64,000 bases of DNA from Paraclostridium bifermentans (GTDB taxonomy: Bacteria; Bacillota; Clostridia; Peptostreptococcales; Peptostreptococcaceae), in contig NZ_CP079738.1 of the NCBI RefSeq assembly GCF_019916025.1, positions 78,042 through 142,041 of the forward strand. The letters run 5' to 3'. Position 1 is the stretch's first letter. Each line of letters opens with the position of its first letter. The notes under the pieces are model-generated. The model did not search any database and was not told the DNA's origin. It saw only the letters and a program-made list of their open reading frames with translations. Below, one piece after another: positions 53,659-62,254 of this stretch. The translations under genes and the position numbers were made by a program.

Positions 53659-54413
53659 AAAAAGTAGTAGGGTATCTTAGAATATCTACAGCATCACAAA
53701 TTGACAACACATCTATAGAAATGCAGCGTGAAAAGATAGAGCTTTATTGTAAATTAAATAACATAGAATTAGTAAACACTTATGTTGATGAAGGTTGGTC
53801 CGCAAAAGACTCAGACAGACCATCATATAATAAAATGATTGAATTTGTATCAGATAGAGAAAATAGTATAGATACAATTATAGTCTACAAAGCAGATAGA
53901 ATTCATAGGAGTCTTAAAAACCTAATGATCATGGTTGATTACCTTCAAGAAATAGGAGTAGGATTTATATCACTTACTGAGCAATTTAACACTAACACTG
54001 CTCAAGGATTGCTGTTTCTTCAAATGATTGGTAGTTTCTCTGAGTTTGAACGAAAGCTAATATCTGAAAGAACTCACTCTGGTAGAGTTGCTAAAGGAAA
54101 GAAAAATCTATTTCCTGGTGGTAGAGTACCACTTGGATATAAACTTGTTGAAAATGATATATTGCTAGTCAAACAGGATGAGGCAATAATAGTAAAAGAT
54201 ATATTCAAGCTTAGAAGTAAAGGGATTTCATATGAAAGAATTGGGCATAAATACAATTTTACGAAACAAAGAGTAGCTTATATTCTTTCAAATCCTATTT
54301 ATACAGGAACATATAAGTATGATGGAAAAATAGAAAAAAATAGAATTAACCTACAAGTCCCACCTATAATCAGTCGTTATATGTGGAATAAGGTTAATTC
54401 AAAAATCAGTTAG
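53655..54413 (+). CDS. Serine recombinase (resolvase/invertase family)
   Basis: A 252-aa recombinase. The N-terminal catalytic domain has YLRIST with Ser9-type nucleophile, VYKADRIHR and the E-helix with GSFSEFERKLI. After it a short recombinase-type segment (SKGISYERIGHKYNFTKQRVAYIL and NPIYTGTYKY) replaces the long zinc/coiled-coil part of large serine integrases. Likely resolvase or excision role for a plasmid-like module. AGGAG precedes ATG. Confidence 0.88.
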   Translation: MKKVVGYLRISTASQIDNTSIEMQREKIELYCKLNNIELVNTYVDEGWSAKDSDRPSYNKMIEFVSDRENSIDTIIVYKADRIHRSLKNLMIMVDYLQEIGVGFISLTEQFNTNTAQGLLFLQMIGSFSEFERKLISERTHSGRVAKGKKNLFPGGRVPLGYKLVENDILLVKQDEAIIVKDIFKLRSKGISYERIGHKYNFTKQRVAYILSNPIYTGTYKYDGKIEKNRINLQVPPIISRYMWNKVNSKIS

Positions 54414-54444
54414 ATATGTTTTTTATTGTCGAACATTTTTATAA

Positions 54445-54600
54445 ACTTTTGTAAGCTTTATTCTTATATATCGCTTACAATTATATTATAGTTATATTAC
54501 ATATATCTTACAGGCATATTTTTAAGCACTTACAACAAGTAATCTCTGAAAATATACTTGTAAGCTCATTGTAATATTTATGTATTTTTTACGCTAACAG
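54445..54600. repeat. TTGTAAGC-family intergenic repeat A
   Basis: TTGTAAGCTTTATTCTTA (54449 on), GCTTACAA (54473), and further TTGTAAGC (54558) copies. A fits the start of repeat E (TTGTAAGCTTTATTTTTAC). It lies right after the recombinase stop. Confidence 0.55.
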
Positions 54601-54679
54601 GACTTATGATTACTAAAAATCTGTAACTTATCTATAAAAATTAGTTATATCAATGCACTATACTTTGAGCGTAAAAAAG

Positions 54680-54728
54680 TTTTTGAGCAACGGACGTAGT
54701 CGTTGGCGACATGAGCAAAGCGAATTTT
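54680..54728 (-). repeat. GC-rich dispersed repeat, copy 3 (inverted)
   Basis: TTTTGAGCAACGGACG and on to CGAATTTT; the reverse of copy 1 with one mismatch over 48 nt. A module with TTATCTATAAAAATTAG and GCGTAAAAAA lies just before it at 54628-54678. It ends 19 nt before the start of the HTH-type gene. Confidence 0.75.
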
Positions 54729-54746
54729 TATTAGGGGGGAATTAGT

Positions 54747-55418
54747 TTGACTAAGGACGAATTTAACAAATTGGGTATAGACAAGCAAATAGATTATTTA
54801 AATACAAACCTGACCGAAGGAATCTCATTGACGATATTATGCAAAAGCATTGGAATAGCAAGGAGTACAGTTGCTGGAAGAGCTCTAAAACAAGGGTATA
54901 TATTTAATAAAGAAATTAACCAGTACGTCTTAAATAATAAAATTGATACCGGACGATCTTACAGTAAGCTTACAGTAAGCAATCCGCTTACATTCGAAAA
55001 TAAAACTATATCAGAAATTGACAAACCTAACTTTTCAAACAATGATCTTAATAGTGTAAACCAAACTATCTCAACTAGCACTGCTAATCATAATGGACTT
55101 ATTTTAAATTCATCTGACTCAGACAACCTTAGTTACTTACTTAAAAATATAGATATACTAAAAGAATTTATAGAGAGCAATAAAAATAAATCTACTAGCA
55201 ATGAAGTATCTAGTTTAGAAGATATAGTAAACGATATTTATAAGTTTAAGCAAGAAAAAAGAAATTATAAAGTTAAAAGTTTAAGAATTGACGAAACTAT
55301 CCTTAGTGAATTTGAATCCATAGCTAGTGAATTATCTAGTAAAGGTATAAATCAACAAGAGTTTTTGAACTATATATTAAAATCTTATATTGATTTTTAT
55401 AAAAATTTTAATATATAA
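54747..55418 (+). CDS. HTH-type DNA-binding protein of the partition module
   Basis: A 223-aa protein. Starts at TTG 54747 with GGGGGG before it. The N-terminal part (SLTILCKSIGIARSTVAGRALKQ, split near the turn) is a helix-turn-helix. A polar linker follows, then a Lys-rich C-terminal segment (FKQEKRNYKVKSLRID, then a last RHH-like helix pair). Its gene contains GTAAGC and GCTTAC pairs (54963-54991), as in the nearby repeats. Possibly a site-specific binder; not a recognised family. Confidence 0.65.
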   Translation: MTKDEFNKLGIDKQIDYLNTNLTEGISLTILCKSIGIARSTVAGRALKQGYIFNKEINQYVLNNKIDTGRSYSKLTVSNPLTFENKTISEIDKPNFSNNDLNSVNQTISTSTANHNGLILNSSDSDNLSYLLKNIDILKEFIESNKNKSTSNEVSSLEDIVNDIYKFKQEKRNYKVKSLRIDETILSEFESIASELSSKGINQQEFLNYILKSYIDFYKNFNI

Positions 55419-55429
55419 ATTTATACAAA

Positions 55430-55473
55430 GAAAAAAAGACTTTAAGTATTTACTTTTAAAGTCTTTTTTTCTG
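55430..55473 (+). terminator. Terminator after the HTH-type gene
   Basis: AAAAAAAGACTTTAA and TTTAAAGTCTTTTTTT pair with a T tract. Confidence 0.9.
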
Positions 55474-55911
55474 TTATCGCAAAATATTTAGTTTTGGTTT
55501 TGGGGGGTAAATAAAATACCCATAGTAAATATGAATCTTTAAAGTATACAAAATTTAACTCAACTATTTTGGATATTTTATTTATGTTTTTATTTTAATA
55601 TAAATATAATATAAAGTAAAATTGAAATATAAAATGAATATAATAAGATTAGATAATGATTACATTATAACTTGAAGTATCCCTTAAAACTAGATTTAAA
55701 GGATACTTCAAGTTAAGTATATTTATTAATAAGGATCAAATTTACTCACTAGTTGAGTTTCAAGAAATATTTTTCAAATCTAGAATAATAACTATTATAT
55801 AAATCTAATTAGTTTCTAATAGTATTATTCATAAGATTAATTTAGAGTTAATTCATTTCTTAATTGTTATAAGAAGGAGAACTCATTTTTAACAGTCCTC
55901 CTTCTTATTAT

Positions 55912-56050
55912 TAATTGTAAGCATACTGCTTACATATTTATTACTACCTGTAAGCCTTATTTTCACTTAATTTTAAGCTTATCTATATAAAGTTTTAATT
56001 ATAACATAATTAAAACTAGTTTTTAACTAAGTTTTCTCTATTATTTTACT
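55912..56050. repeat. TTGTAAGC-family intergenic repeat B
   Basis: TTGTAAGCATACTGCTTACA, then CTGTAAGCCTTATTTTCAC, then a TTTTAATTATAAC and AACTAGTTTTTAACTAAG part. It lies just after the stop of the minus-strand protease gene. Confidence 0.6.
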
Positions 56051-56110
56051 TTATTTAATTTGAATTTAAACTATATAATATTTGATTAATCACAAAATTA
56101 ATATAAATTT

Positions 56111-57178
56111 TTAATTTGAATTATTACTTAAAGTATCTTCATAAAACTTTATACTAGCATCTTTTAAATCAGTATCTTTTGGGTTAAATTTATTATCTAT
56201 TAAATAATTATAAAATTTTATATCATATGCATAAGTCGTATTTGTTTTTTTACGGTTATAATACTTATGCTCTAGGTATTTTGCAAAGCCATCAACTAAG
56301 TTTTCTTCACACCATCCTACCCAATCATAAGCGTCTTTTCCAAAGTTATTATAACTATCCAATAAAGCTTTATCTTTCTTTAATTCATTCGAAATTTTGA
56401 TAAACTCCTTACTTCCAGTAAAGTTTCTAAATAGCTCATGTGAATATTCATGGAATGGTGCTACAAATAATTCCTCTTCATTTGTTGATGGTTGAATAGT
56501 AGATATATTATAATTTCCATTTTCAAATCCCATCGCTCCTATTGGTCGCAAATCATAATAAAATAATGCAGTATAATGATTTTTAAATTTTATTCCACTT
56601 TCATCTTCCATAAACTTAAATATATCTATATTTTCTTTTTTAAGGTATCTGTTAACTTTTTTTCTGTTTAATTCTATTTTGGAATTATTACTTTCTATAA
56701 ATTCCTTTAAGTACTCTTTATAAAAATAATTATAGAATATATCTATATCTTCCTTTCTCATTTGACTTAATTCTAAGTTAGATTGATTATTAATTCTTTC
56801 TACTACTTCTTCAACGCTAGCATTATCATCCAAAGATATTGTTTCTGATACGTATTTCCAATCACCATAATTATCATATATCCTAATTAATCTGCGTTTC
56901 ATCTCAGTATCCATAGTTGAATATATTTCTTTTAACCATTTATAATAATCCACCCCATACTCTCCACAATTTTTGTATAGATCTTCATTAAATTCATCAA
57001 CATTTTTAAAGTTTGATCTATAAACGTCATAAGCTACTGTAACCAAAGAAACTTTTAACGTTACACCTCTAACTTCAACTTTGTTATCACTACTATCCTT
57101 ATTAATTTGTGTGTAAGCTAAAATCAGCATCAATAACAATATAAAAAAACCTATTAGTAATTTTTTATACATCATCAT
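56111..57178 (-). CDS. Membrane-anchored HExxH zinc metalloprotease
   Basis: A 355-aa protein. N-terminal helix (about 5-23), then an extracytoplasmic domain. The zinc motif is PFHEYSHELF (HEYSH, near residues 243-247) and ENLVDGFAKYLEHKYY about 45 residues later may give the third ligand (Glu) as in gluzincin-type proteases. Substrate unknown. GGGGG precedes ATG; three ATGs in a row leave the start open by two residues. Confidence 0.75.
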   Translation of the reverse strand: MMMYKKLLIGFFILLLMLILAYTQINKDSSDNKVEVRGVTLKVSLVTVAYDVYRSNFKNVDEFNEDLYKNCGEYGVDYYKWLKEIYSTMDTEMKRRLIRIYDNYGDWKYVSETISLDDNASVEEVVERINNQSNLELSQMRKEDIDIFYNYFYKEYLKEFIESNNSKIELNRKKVNRYLKKENIDIFKFMEDESGIKFKNHYTALFYYDLRPIGAMGFENGNYNISTIQPSTNEEELFVAPFHEYSHELFRNFTGSKEFIKISNELKKDKALLDSYNNFGKDAYDWVGWCEENLVDGFAKYLEHKYYNRKKTNTTYAYDIKFYNYLIDNKFNPKDTDLKDASIKFYEDTLSNNSN

Positions 57179-57296
57179 CCCCCTACTTAAAAGTATTTTA
57201 ATTTAATTATAGTTTTGATTCCTGTTAAAGTATATTAGATTTCACTATCTAAAATATTATTTATATAAATCTATTTTGATTATATATATTCCTTAC

Positions 57297-57332
57297 AAAA
57301 AAAGAACTCATATTTATATGAGTTCTTTTTTA
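57297..57332. terminator. Bidirectional terminator
   Basis: AAAAAAAGAACTCATAT and ATATGAGTTCTTTTTT pair with a short loop and T/A runs, between the Sua5 gene and the protease gene. Confidence 0.85.
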
Positions 57333-57342
57333 TCTTATTATT

Positions 57343-57530
57343 TGTAATCATTATGCTTACAAGTTTTTTAATGGTTGTATTTATCTGCAATCCTTGATTT
57401 TACTATATATTGAAATTTAACTATATATCTTCATTAAAAAAACTAATTTTTATACTTGTTAATTTTATAAATTAACTAAGTTAAAACTAATTTATAATTT
57501 ATTTATAACTTAATTTATTTAATGTTTTTA
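57343..57530. repeat. TTGTAAGC-family intergenic repeat C
   Basis: TTGTAATCATTATGCTTACAA, then CTGCAATCCTTGATTTTACTA, then AATTAACTAAGTTAAAAC, which matches the centre of the 67-bp palindrome. It is in the 3' region of the Sua5 gene, before the terminator. Confidence 0.6.
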
Positions 57531-57652
57531 ACCTACATTTCTAAATGCTAAAAAGTTCATATTTTAATCAATATTAATCTGCATATATAGTTATTTTTTT
57601 ATCAACTTAATATATATATTTTTTCTGCACTTATAGATATGTATCATGTTGT

Positions 57653-58702
57653 TTATATATAAATAATATTTCCTGCACTAGCTTTTTCTAATCTATTGAT
57701 TATAGAATTTCCTAATCCATGATTAATAGGAGCTTGTATGTAAATATGGTCAATATCTAATTGATCACATTCTCTAAGTAAGTCAAATATTTTTTGTGCT
57801 GCAGTATTTAATGTATTAAAACTTCCTAAACTATATGTGTAATTATAGTTGTTGAATTCATCTAAAAACTCTTCAAAGCAAAGTATAGCATTATCCTTAT
57901 TTACATTTTCTTTAATCCACTTACAAGTATTTGCATACTCTCCTTCAACCAATGTTACAGGTACATCTGGAGCATAGTGTCTATACTTCATTCCTGGAGC
58001 CTTCGGTACTTCACTGTCTTCAACACTTAATATATCCTTTTTATATATAAGGTTATGAATTACATCACATATCTCATCTACACTTATAGCTCCTGGTCTT
58101 AAAAGTACAGGATCTGGAGTTGACATGTCTATTATTGTTGATTCTAAACCAATTGAACATGACCCCCCATCTAAAATACAAGGAATTTTTCCACTTAAAT
58201 CATTAGTACAATGCTTTGCACTTGTAGTTGATGGTTTTCCTGATAAATTTGCAGATGGAGCAACTAACAGAGTTCCACTTTCTTTAATTACAGCTCTAGC
58301 TATTTCACTTTTAGGAAATCTAACTGCCACAGTATCCATTCCTGCTGTAACTATATCTGAAATACAATCTTTTTTATTAAAAATTAGTGTTACTGACCCT
58401 GGCCAAAAAGCATCAAATACTCTCTTCGCTTCTTCGGGTATATCTTTGCATATATCATAAACTTGTTCTAATTTATATATATGTACTAACAATGGATTAT
58501 CTTGTGGTCTACCTTTTACTTGAAATACCTTTTTAATTGCATTTTCATTAAAAGCATCTGCCGCTAATCCATAAACTGTTTCTGTAGGAATTGCAACAAC
58601 TTCACCTTTTCTTAGGTATTCTGCTCCTTTTTTTATATTTTCGTAATTCGAGTTCAAATCTTTAACTTCTAGTATTTCTGTTTCTATAGAATTTACTGTC
58701 AT
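57653..58702 (-). CDS. ywlC: L-threonylcarbamoyladenylate synthase, Sua5 type
   Basis: A 349-aa Sua5/YwlC protein. It has an N-terminal YrdC domain (KGEVVAIPTETVYGLAADAF, PLLVHI, VAPSANLSGKPSTT) and the extra Sua5 C-terminal domain (PGMKYRHYAPDVPVTLVEG). It makes threonylcarbamoyl-AMP for the t6A modification of tRNAs that read ANN codons. AGGAGG precedes ATG 58702. A core chromosomal gene. Confidence 0.95.
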   Translation of the reverse strand: MTVNSIETEILEVKDLNSNYENIKKGAEYLRKGEVVAIPTETVYGLAADAFNENAIKKVFQVKGRPQDNPLLVHIYKLEQVYDICKDIPEEAKRVFDAFWPGSVTLIFNKKDCISDIVTAGMDTVAVRFPKSEIARAVIKESGTLLVAPSANLSGKPSTTSAKHCTNDLSGKIPCILDGGSCSIGLESTIIDMSTPDPVLLRPGAISVDEICDVIHNLIYKKDILSVEDSEVPKAPGMKYRHYAPDVPVTLVEGEYANTCKWIKENVNKDNAILCFEEFLDEFNNYNYTYSLGSFNTLNTAAQKIFDLLRECDQLDIDHIYIQAPINHGLGNSIINRLEKASAGNIIYI

Positions 58703-58821
58703 TTACAACTTGCCTCCTATTTTCTGCTATGTGTGCATTAAATTAATAATACTATTAATTATTATAGTACATATAAGGCTTCCAGGTTAGACTTATATAA
58801 TAACAAATTAAGTTTTGTACG

Positions 58822-59676
58822 CTAAAATTCATTTTCATTTTCTTTAAAAAAACTATAATATGTTCTTACATTTTCTAATTCAGTCCATTTTTTAACTCTA
58901 ACTGGATCTTCATCAAGATCATAGATTTTAGCACCTTTCATAGATAGCATAAATGAAGAGTGTGTTGATATTATAAATTGGCATTCAAAAAACCTTGCTG
59001 CATCTTCTATAAATTTAGATAATTCTATTTGCCTTTGTGGTGAAAGGCTATTTTCAGGCTCATCTAATATGTATAGTCCATTTTCACCTATATTTTCTAA
59101 AAAATACTTAAATGCGCTTTCTCCATTTGAGTATTCTCTGATATTGTCTCTTATACTATCTCTTATAAATTTGGATTGAGTTTTTTTCTTGGCTCTACTT
59201 ATTCTTTTCATTTCATCATAGTCTTCTAAAGATGTCATTCTAAAACTAGAAAACTTAGCATCTATATATTCTTCAAATAGTTCTGATCTCTTTTCATCAA
59301 TGCGTTCATTTATATTTCTAATATTTAGCATATAATCGAATACATCATCACTAGTTATAATCTTGCTATTTTCAGGTATTTCATTTGAAATTTCCATATA
59401 GCACATATTTACATAGTCCGTAAAAAAATTAGTTTTATTATAAATAGAATCTCTATCTAGATTTACTTTTTCTGCAATTACATTTAATGCTGTTGACTTT
59501 CCAGAGCCATTACCCCCATATAATATAGTAATTGGTTCAAAGTCAATTCTCTCAAATTCATTTTTAGATAATACTTTAAATGGATAAAAAGAGTCATAAC
59601 AAGTTCTTTTTTCATTTAAAATAAACTTATATTCAGTGTCTTCATTAACAAATTCAAAAGCACTTATGTATATCAT
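58822..59676 (-). CDS. AAA-family ATPase of ABC/SMC type
   Basis: A 284-aa ATPase. Walker A YGGNGSGKST near 54-63, a central insert of helices and the late LYILDEPENSLSPQRQIEL (signature region plus Walker B) and ISTHSSFML (switch His). It is like the AAA_21 or RecF-type small ATPases found in defence or DNA-repair settings. No nuclease partner is next to it. AAAGGAAA precedes ATG 59676. Confidence 0.85.
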   Translation of the reverse strand: MIYISAFEFVNEDTEYKFILNEKRTCYDSFYPFKVLSKNEFERIDFEPITILYGGNGSGKSTALNVIAEKVNLDRDSIYNKTNFFTDYVNMCYMEISNEIPENSKIITSDDVFDYMLNIRNINERIDEKRSELFEEYIDAKFSSFRMTSLEDYDEMKRISRAKKKTQSKFIRDSIRDNIREYSNGESAFKYFLENIGENGLYILDEPENSLSPQRQIELSKFIEDAARFFECQFIISTHSSFMLSMKGAKIYDLDEDPVRVKKWTELENVRTYYSFFKENENEF

Positions 59677-59837
59677 TTTTTATTTTCCTTTCGTACTCGA
59701 TATAAAAACTATGTGTATAATATTTTATCATATTTCTTCAGTTATAATATTTATTTTAAACTATGTTAATCACTACCTAATCTAAAATAAATTAATAGTA
59801 TAAGTTGTTTAATATTCTTAAGATAGTGTAAATTTTA

Positions 59838-59885
59838 AATAAGATCAAAAGAATTCAATATTTAATGAGTCCTTTTGATCTTATT
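59838..59885. repeat. Inverted repeat, likely terminator of the LytTR/DUF3021 unit 2
   Basis: AATAAGATCAAAAG (59838-59851) and CTTTTGATCTTATT (59872-59885) pair. It lies between the ATPase gene start side and repeat D. Confidence 0.6.
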
Positions 59886-59935
59886 TGACGTAAGCAATTT
59901 GCTTACAGATTCTTTATACTAAAAAAGTTATATTC
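59886..59935. repeat. TTGTAAGC-family intergenic repeat D (short)
   Basis: GACGTAAGCAATTTGCTTACA (split by the axis) then a TTCTTTATACTAAAAAAG tail. A short form, only the first hairpin is clear. It lies after the DUF3021 stop. Confidence 0.45.
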
Positions 59936-59955
59936 ATTTAGGTAATTTATATAAT

Positions 59956-60351
59956 CTAATGCTTTGAGTTTTTTACAAGATTATTTAAGTATCTTATTTC
60001 TTTTATATAAATTCTCCTATTTATATAATACGTTACGATAGCAATTAAACTATATTGAATTAAAAAACTAATATAGTTTGTTAAATATCCTAATTCGTTT
60101 CCTAATACATATAAAATCGTTGACATGAATAAATTTTGAACAATTAATATTAGTTTATAATGATTTTCTCCATATTTACTCAATAGCTTTGGGTATAGTA
60201 CTGTTGCTGAATATGAAAATAGAAAAGATATTCCTAGAATAGTTATCAACCAATTAGACATATTCCTATCAGATGTAACTATTCCATATATCATAAATAT
60301 AATTAAACACTCTGATAATATAAGAAAAAATTTGGAGTTATAGGCTTTCAT
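59956..60351 (-). CDS. DUF3021-type membrane protein, copy 2
   Basis: A 131-aa protein with four predicted helices and a basic tail. Coupled to the LytTR gene by a 4-nt overlap (ATGA). Matches the pair at 11213-12063. It probably modulates its LytTR partner at the membrane. GGAGG precedes ATG. Confidence 0.8.
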   Translation of the reverse strand: MKAYNSKFFLILSECLIIFMIYGIVTSDRNMSNWLITILGISFLFSYSATVLYPKLLSKYGENHYKLILIVQNLFMSTILYVLGNELGYLTNYISFLIQYSLIAIVTYYINRRIYIKEIRYLNNLVKNSKH

Positions 60352-60812
60352 TGATTATATTCCTCCTCTATACTTTTTTTGAAGTCTTTAAAATAACTTC
60401 TATTTACTACTTGCTTATATTTATTACTTAGCATTACTTGAAACCTCATATTGGAATGGTAACTAATCTCCTCTATATGCTTAACATTTATTATTGTATT
60501 TTTATTTACTTTTATAAAATAACTTCTTCTTGATAGAATTTCCTCTAATCTTTTCATCGATATCTTTATAATTAATAATTTGTTTTCAATAGTTGTAAAA
60601 CATACATCTCTTCCATAAGTTTCAAAATATATTATATCTTTATCCTTTACCTTTATTTCTTTATTTGTGTCTAAGTCCTTACCTATAATACTTGAATTAT
60701 ATGACATTAATAATCCTTTTATATAAATATAGTCATTTTCATTATCGTCAGTTGTTATTACATTTACATTAGTTTCATTTATCAAATTATCTTTAATATG
60801 ATTTATTTTCAT
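60348..60812 (-). CDS. LytTR-family regulator, copy 2
   Basis: A 154-aa regulator. LytTR blocks: KDIIYFETYGRDVCF, RSYFIKVNKNTIINVKHIEEI and NRSYFKDFKKSI. No receiver domain. First gene of the pair with DUF3021, as in the first copy. The ribosome site is AGGAGG. Confidence 0.9.
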   Translation of the reverse strand: MKINHIKDNLINETNVNVITTDDNENDYIYIKGLLMSYNSSIIGKDLDTNKEIKVKDKDIIYFETYGRDVCFTTIENKLLIIKISMKRLEEILSRRSYFIKVNKNTIINVKHIEEISYHSNMRFQVMLSNKYKQVVNRSYFKDFKKSIEEEYNQ

Positions 60813-61113
60813 CTTTACCTCCTATCTCAATATAATTTAATTGTATGAATACTATTCCTTGCTGTCTACATACCTATCTTCTTGTTGCAAATATCAATAC
60901 ATTTTTTACAAAACTAGTTAGTGTATTTATAAACTTACATAAATATTACTTCCTGTAATATTTGATTTTGCTAAACTTTGCCTTTAATCAACTTAATAAT
61001 TTCTATAATTTAACTTTATTTAAATATATTTTTAACATAAATAGAACTAATAAATAACTTTTTTATTTATTAGTTCTATTTATGTTAAAATACAATCTAT
61101 TCACATTTGAACC
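60813..61113. other. Gap with repeat F and a long hairpin
   Basis: A TTGTAAGC-family relative (about 60890-61010: CTGTAATATTTGATTTTGCTA is the diverged core), followed by the 28-bp-arm hairpin at 61029-61089 next to the NUDIX end. Confidence 0.45.
61029..61089. repeat. 28-bp-arm perfect hairpin
   Basis: Arms 61029-61056 and 61062-61089 are perfect complements (TTTTAACATAAATAGAACTA and on) with a 5-nt loop CTTTT. It sits 25 nt after the NUDIX frame. No long T tract on the minus strand, so the role as terminator is open. Confidence 0.75.
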
Positions 61114-61565
61114 TTAATATTTTTTATTATTTAATATATTAATCGCTTGATGAACTGCCCACTTTTGATGTTCTAAGTGTATATATTTACAACAATCTTG
61201 TATATCGACCCATAACAATTCATGCCCTTTTTCTTTAGGCTTTGATGTTATATCTATAAATTCAGCAAAGTAAAAATAGCCTATTCCATAAAAGTATCCT
61301 ATACTATCAATATAATCATACTTTCCACCTTTGCAAATGAAATTTTTTACAACTACATCCATTCCAACTTCTTCTGAGCATTCCCTCTTAATACACTCTT
61401 CATGAGTTTCCCATTCTCAACTCTGCCTCCCAATAAGAAGTATCCTTTTTTAGTTTTTACAACTGCAACTTTATTCTCTTCATTTAATATTACTCCATAT
61501 GCGCCTACTCTATCCCTATACTGTATATTCTGTATTTTTTCTCCAAACGATTTTTCTACCAACAT
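61114..61565 (-). pseudogene. Frameshifted NUDIX hydrolase gene
   Basis: Two frames join into a NUDIX protein of about 150 aa. The first half ends at GRVENG; the correct Nudix box (GETHEECIKRECSEEVG) is in the next frame and leads into MDVVVKNF. One base seems lost in a run of G at 61410-61412 (CCC on the plus strand). With the repaired frame the box is intact (REC-EE). A real frameshift or a sequence error; AGAGGGG precedes ATG 61565. Confidence 0.85.
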
Positions 61566-61605
61566 TATTTGACCCCTCTTTTATCCTATTGTGTATATTT
61601 CTTGT

Positions 61606-61735
61606 AAGCATAATTCTTACAACTTGATTTCTAATTAGCTACTAATTGTAAGCTTTATTTTTACTATGTTTTAATTAAATTTATTTTATAAATTATCTTA
61701 GTTAAAACTTAGTTATATTGTAAACTTAAGTATTT
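61606..61735. repeat. TTGTAAGC-family intergenic repeat E
   Basis: TTGTAAGCATAATTCTTACAA, then TTGTAAGCTTTATTTTTAC, then a TTTTAATTAAATT and TATCTTAGTTAAAACTTAG part. Very like repeat B in order and spacing. It abuts the stop of the acetyltransferase gene at 61736. Confidence 0.6.
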
Positions 61736-62170
61736 CTAGTTAACAGGTAGTATATAATTATCTTCAATATCATTTTTAACTTTAATCATATAGGAGCAGT
61801 GTCCATTAGCTGTTTTAAACCCCAACTTATTATAAAAATCTTCTTTGTCAGGTGTCGCTAAATATATAGTCCTAACATACATCTCTGGTTGTTCTAATAA
61901 ACTTTCAATTATATTACTCCCTATACCTTTACCTCTATATTTAGGGTGAACCAATACATCTATTATTGTAGCCCATCTTACTTCGTCACTTAAAGATCTA
62001 GCTATTCCTATCAAACTATTATTATCCCAGCAAGTTATAATACTTGAAGATTTTTTTATTATTTTTGCCCAATCCTCATACTTACTTGGTACTTTCCAGG
62101 TTGCATAGTTACAATAAAAGTCCTTTACTTTATCTACATCTAAATCTTTAGAATTACAAAATTTAATCAA
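61736..62170 (-). CDS. GNAT acetyltransferase
   Basis: A 144-aa GNAT protein. Acetyl-CoA motif HPKYRGKGIGSNIIESLL, earlier DNNSLIGIARSLSD and end FYNKLGFKT. Starts at TTG 62170 with AAGGGGGG. Acceptor unknown. Alone. Confidence 0.87.
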   Translation of the reverse strand: MIKFCNSKDLDVDKVKDFYCNYATWKVPSKYEDWAKIIKKSSSIITCWDNNSLIGIARSLSDEVRWATIIDVLVHPKYRGKGIGSNIIESLLEQPEMYVRTIYLATPDKEDFYNKLGFKTANGHCSYMIKVKNDIEDNYILPVN

Positions 62171-62254
62171 TATAATCCCCCCTTTAAAGCGCTAATTTGA
62201 TTGTATCAGAACATGTATATCTACTTCAGTTCTAATTTATACCTTTTAAATACT

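Larger units (their letters stand above)
55419..56110. other. 692-base gap with stacked hairpins and a repeat
   Basis: After the terminator come a 14-bp hairpin AACTTGAAGTATCC/GGATACTTCAAGTT (55669-55713), a hairpin TAAGAAGGAG/CTCCTTCTTA (55869-55908, likely the terminator of the minus-strand protease gene) and TTGTAAGC repeat B (55912-56050). No gene is convincing. Confidence 0.6.

Noticed and set aside
54445..61735. TTGTAAGC repeats as a CRISPR array
   Set aside because: They are spread over 7 kb, vary in length and are not separated by regular unique spacers; no cas genes are present.
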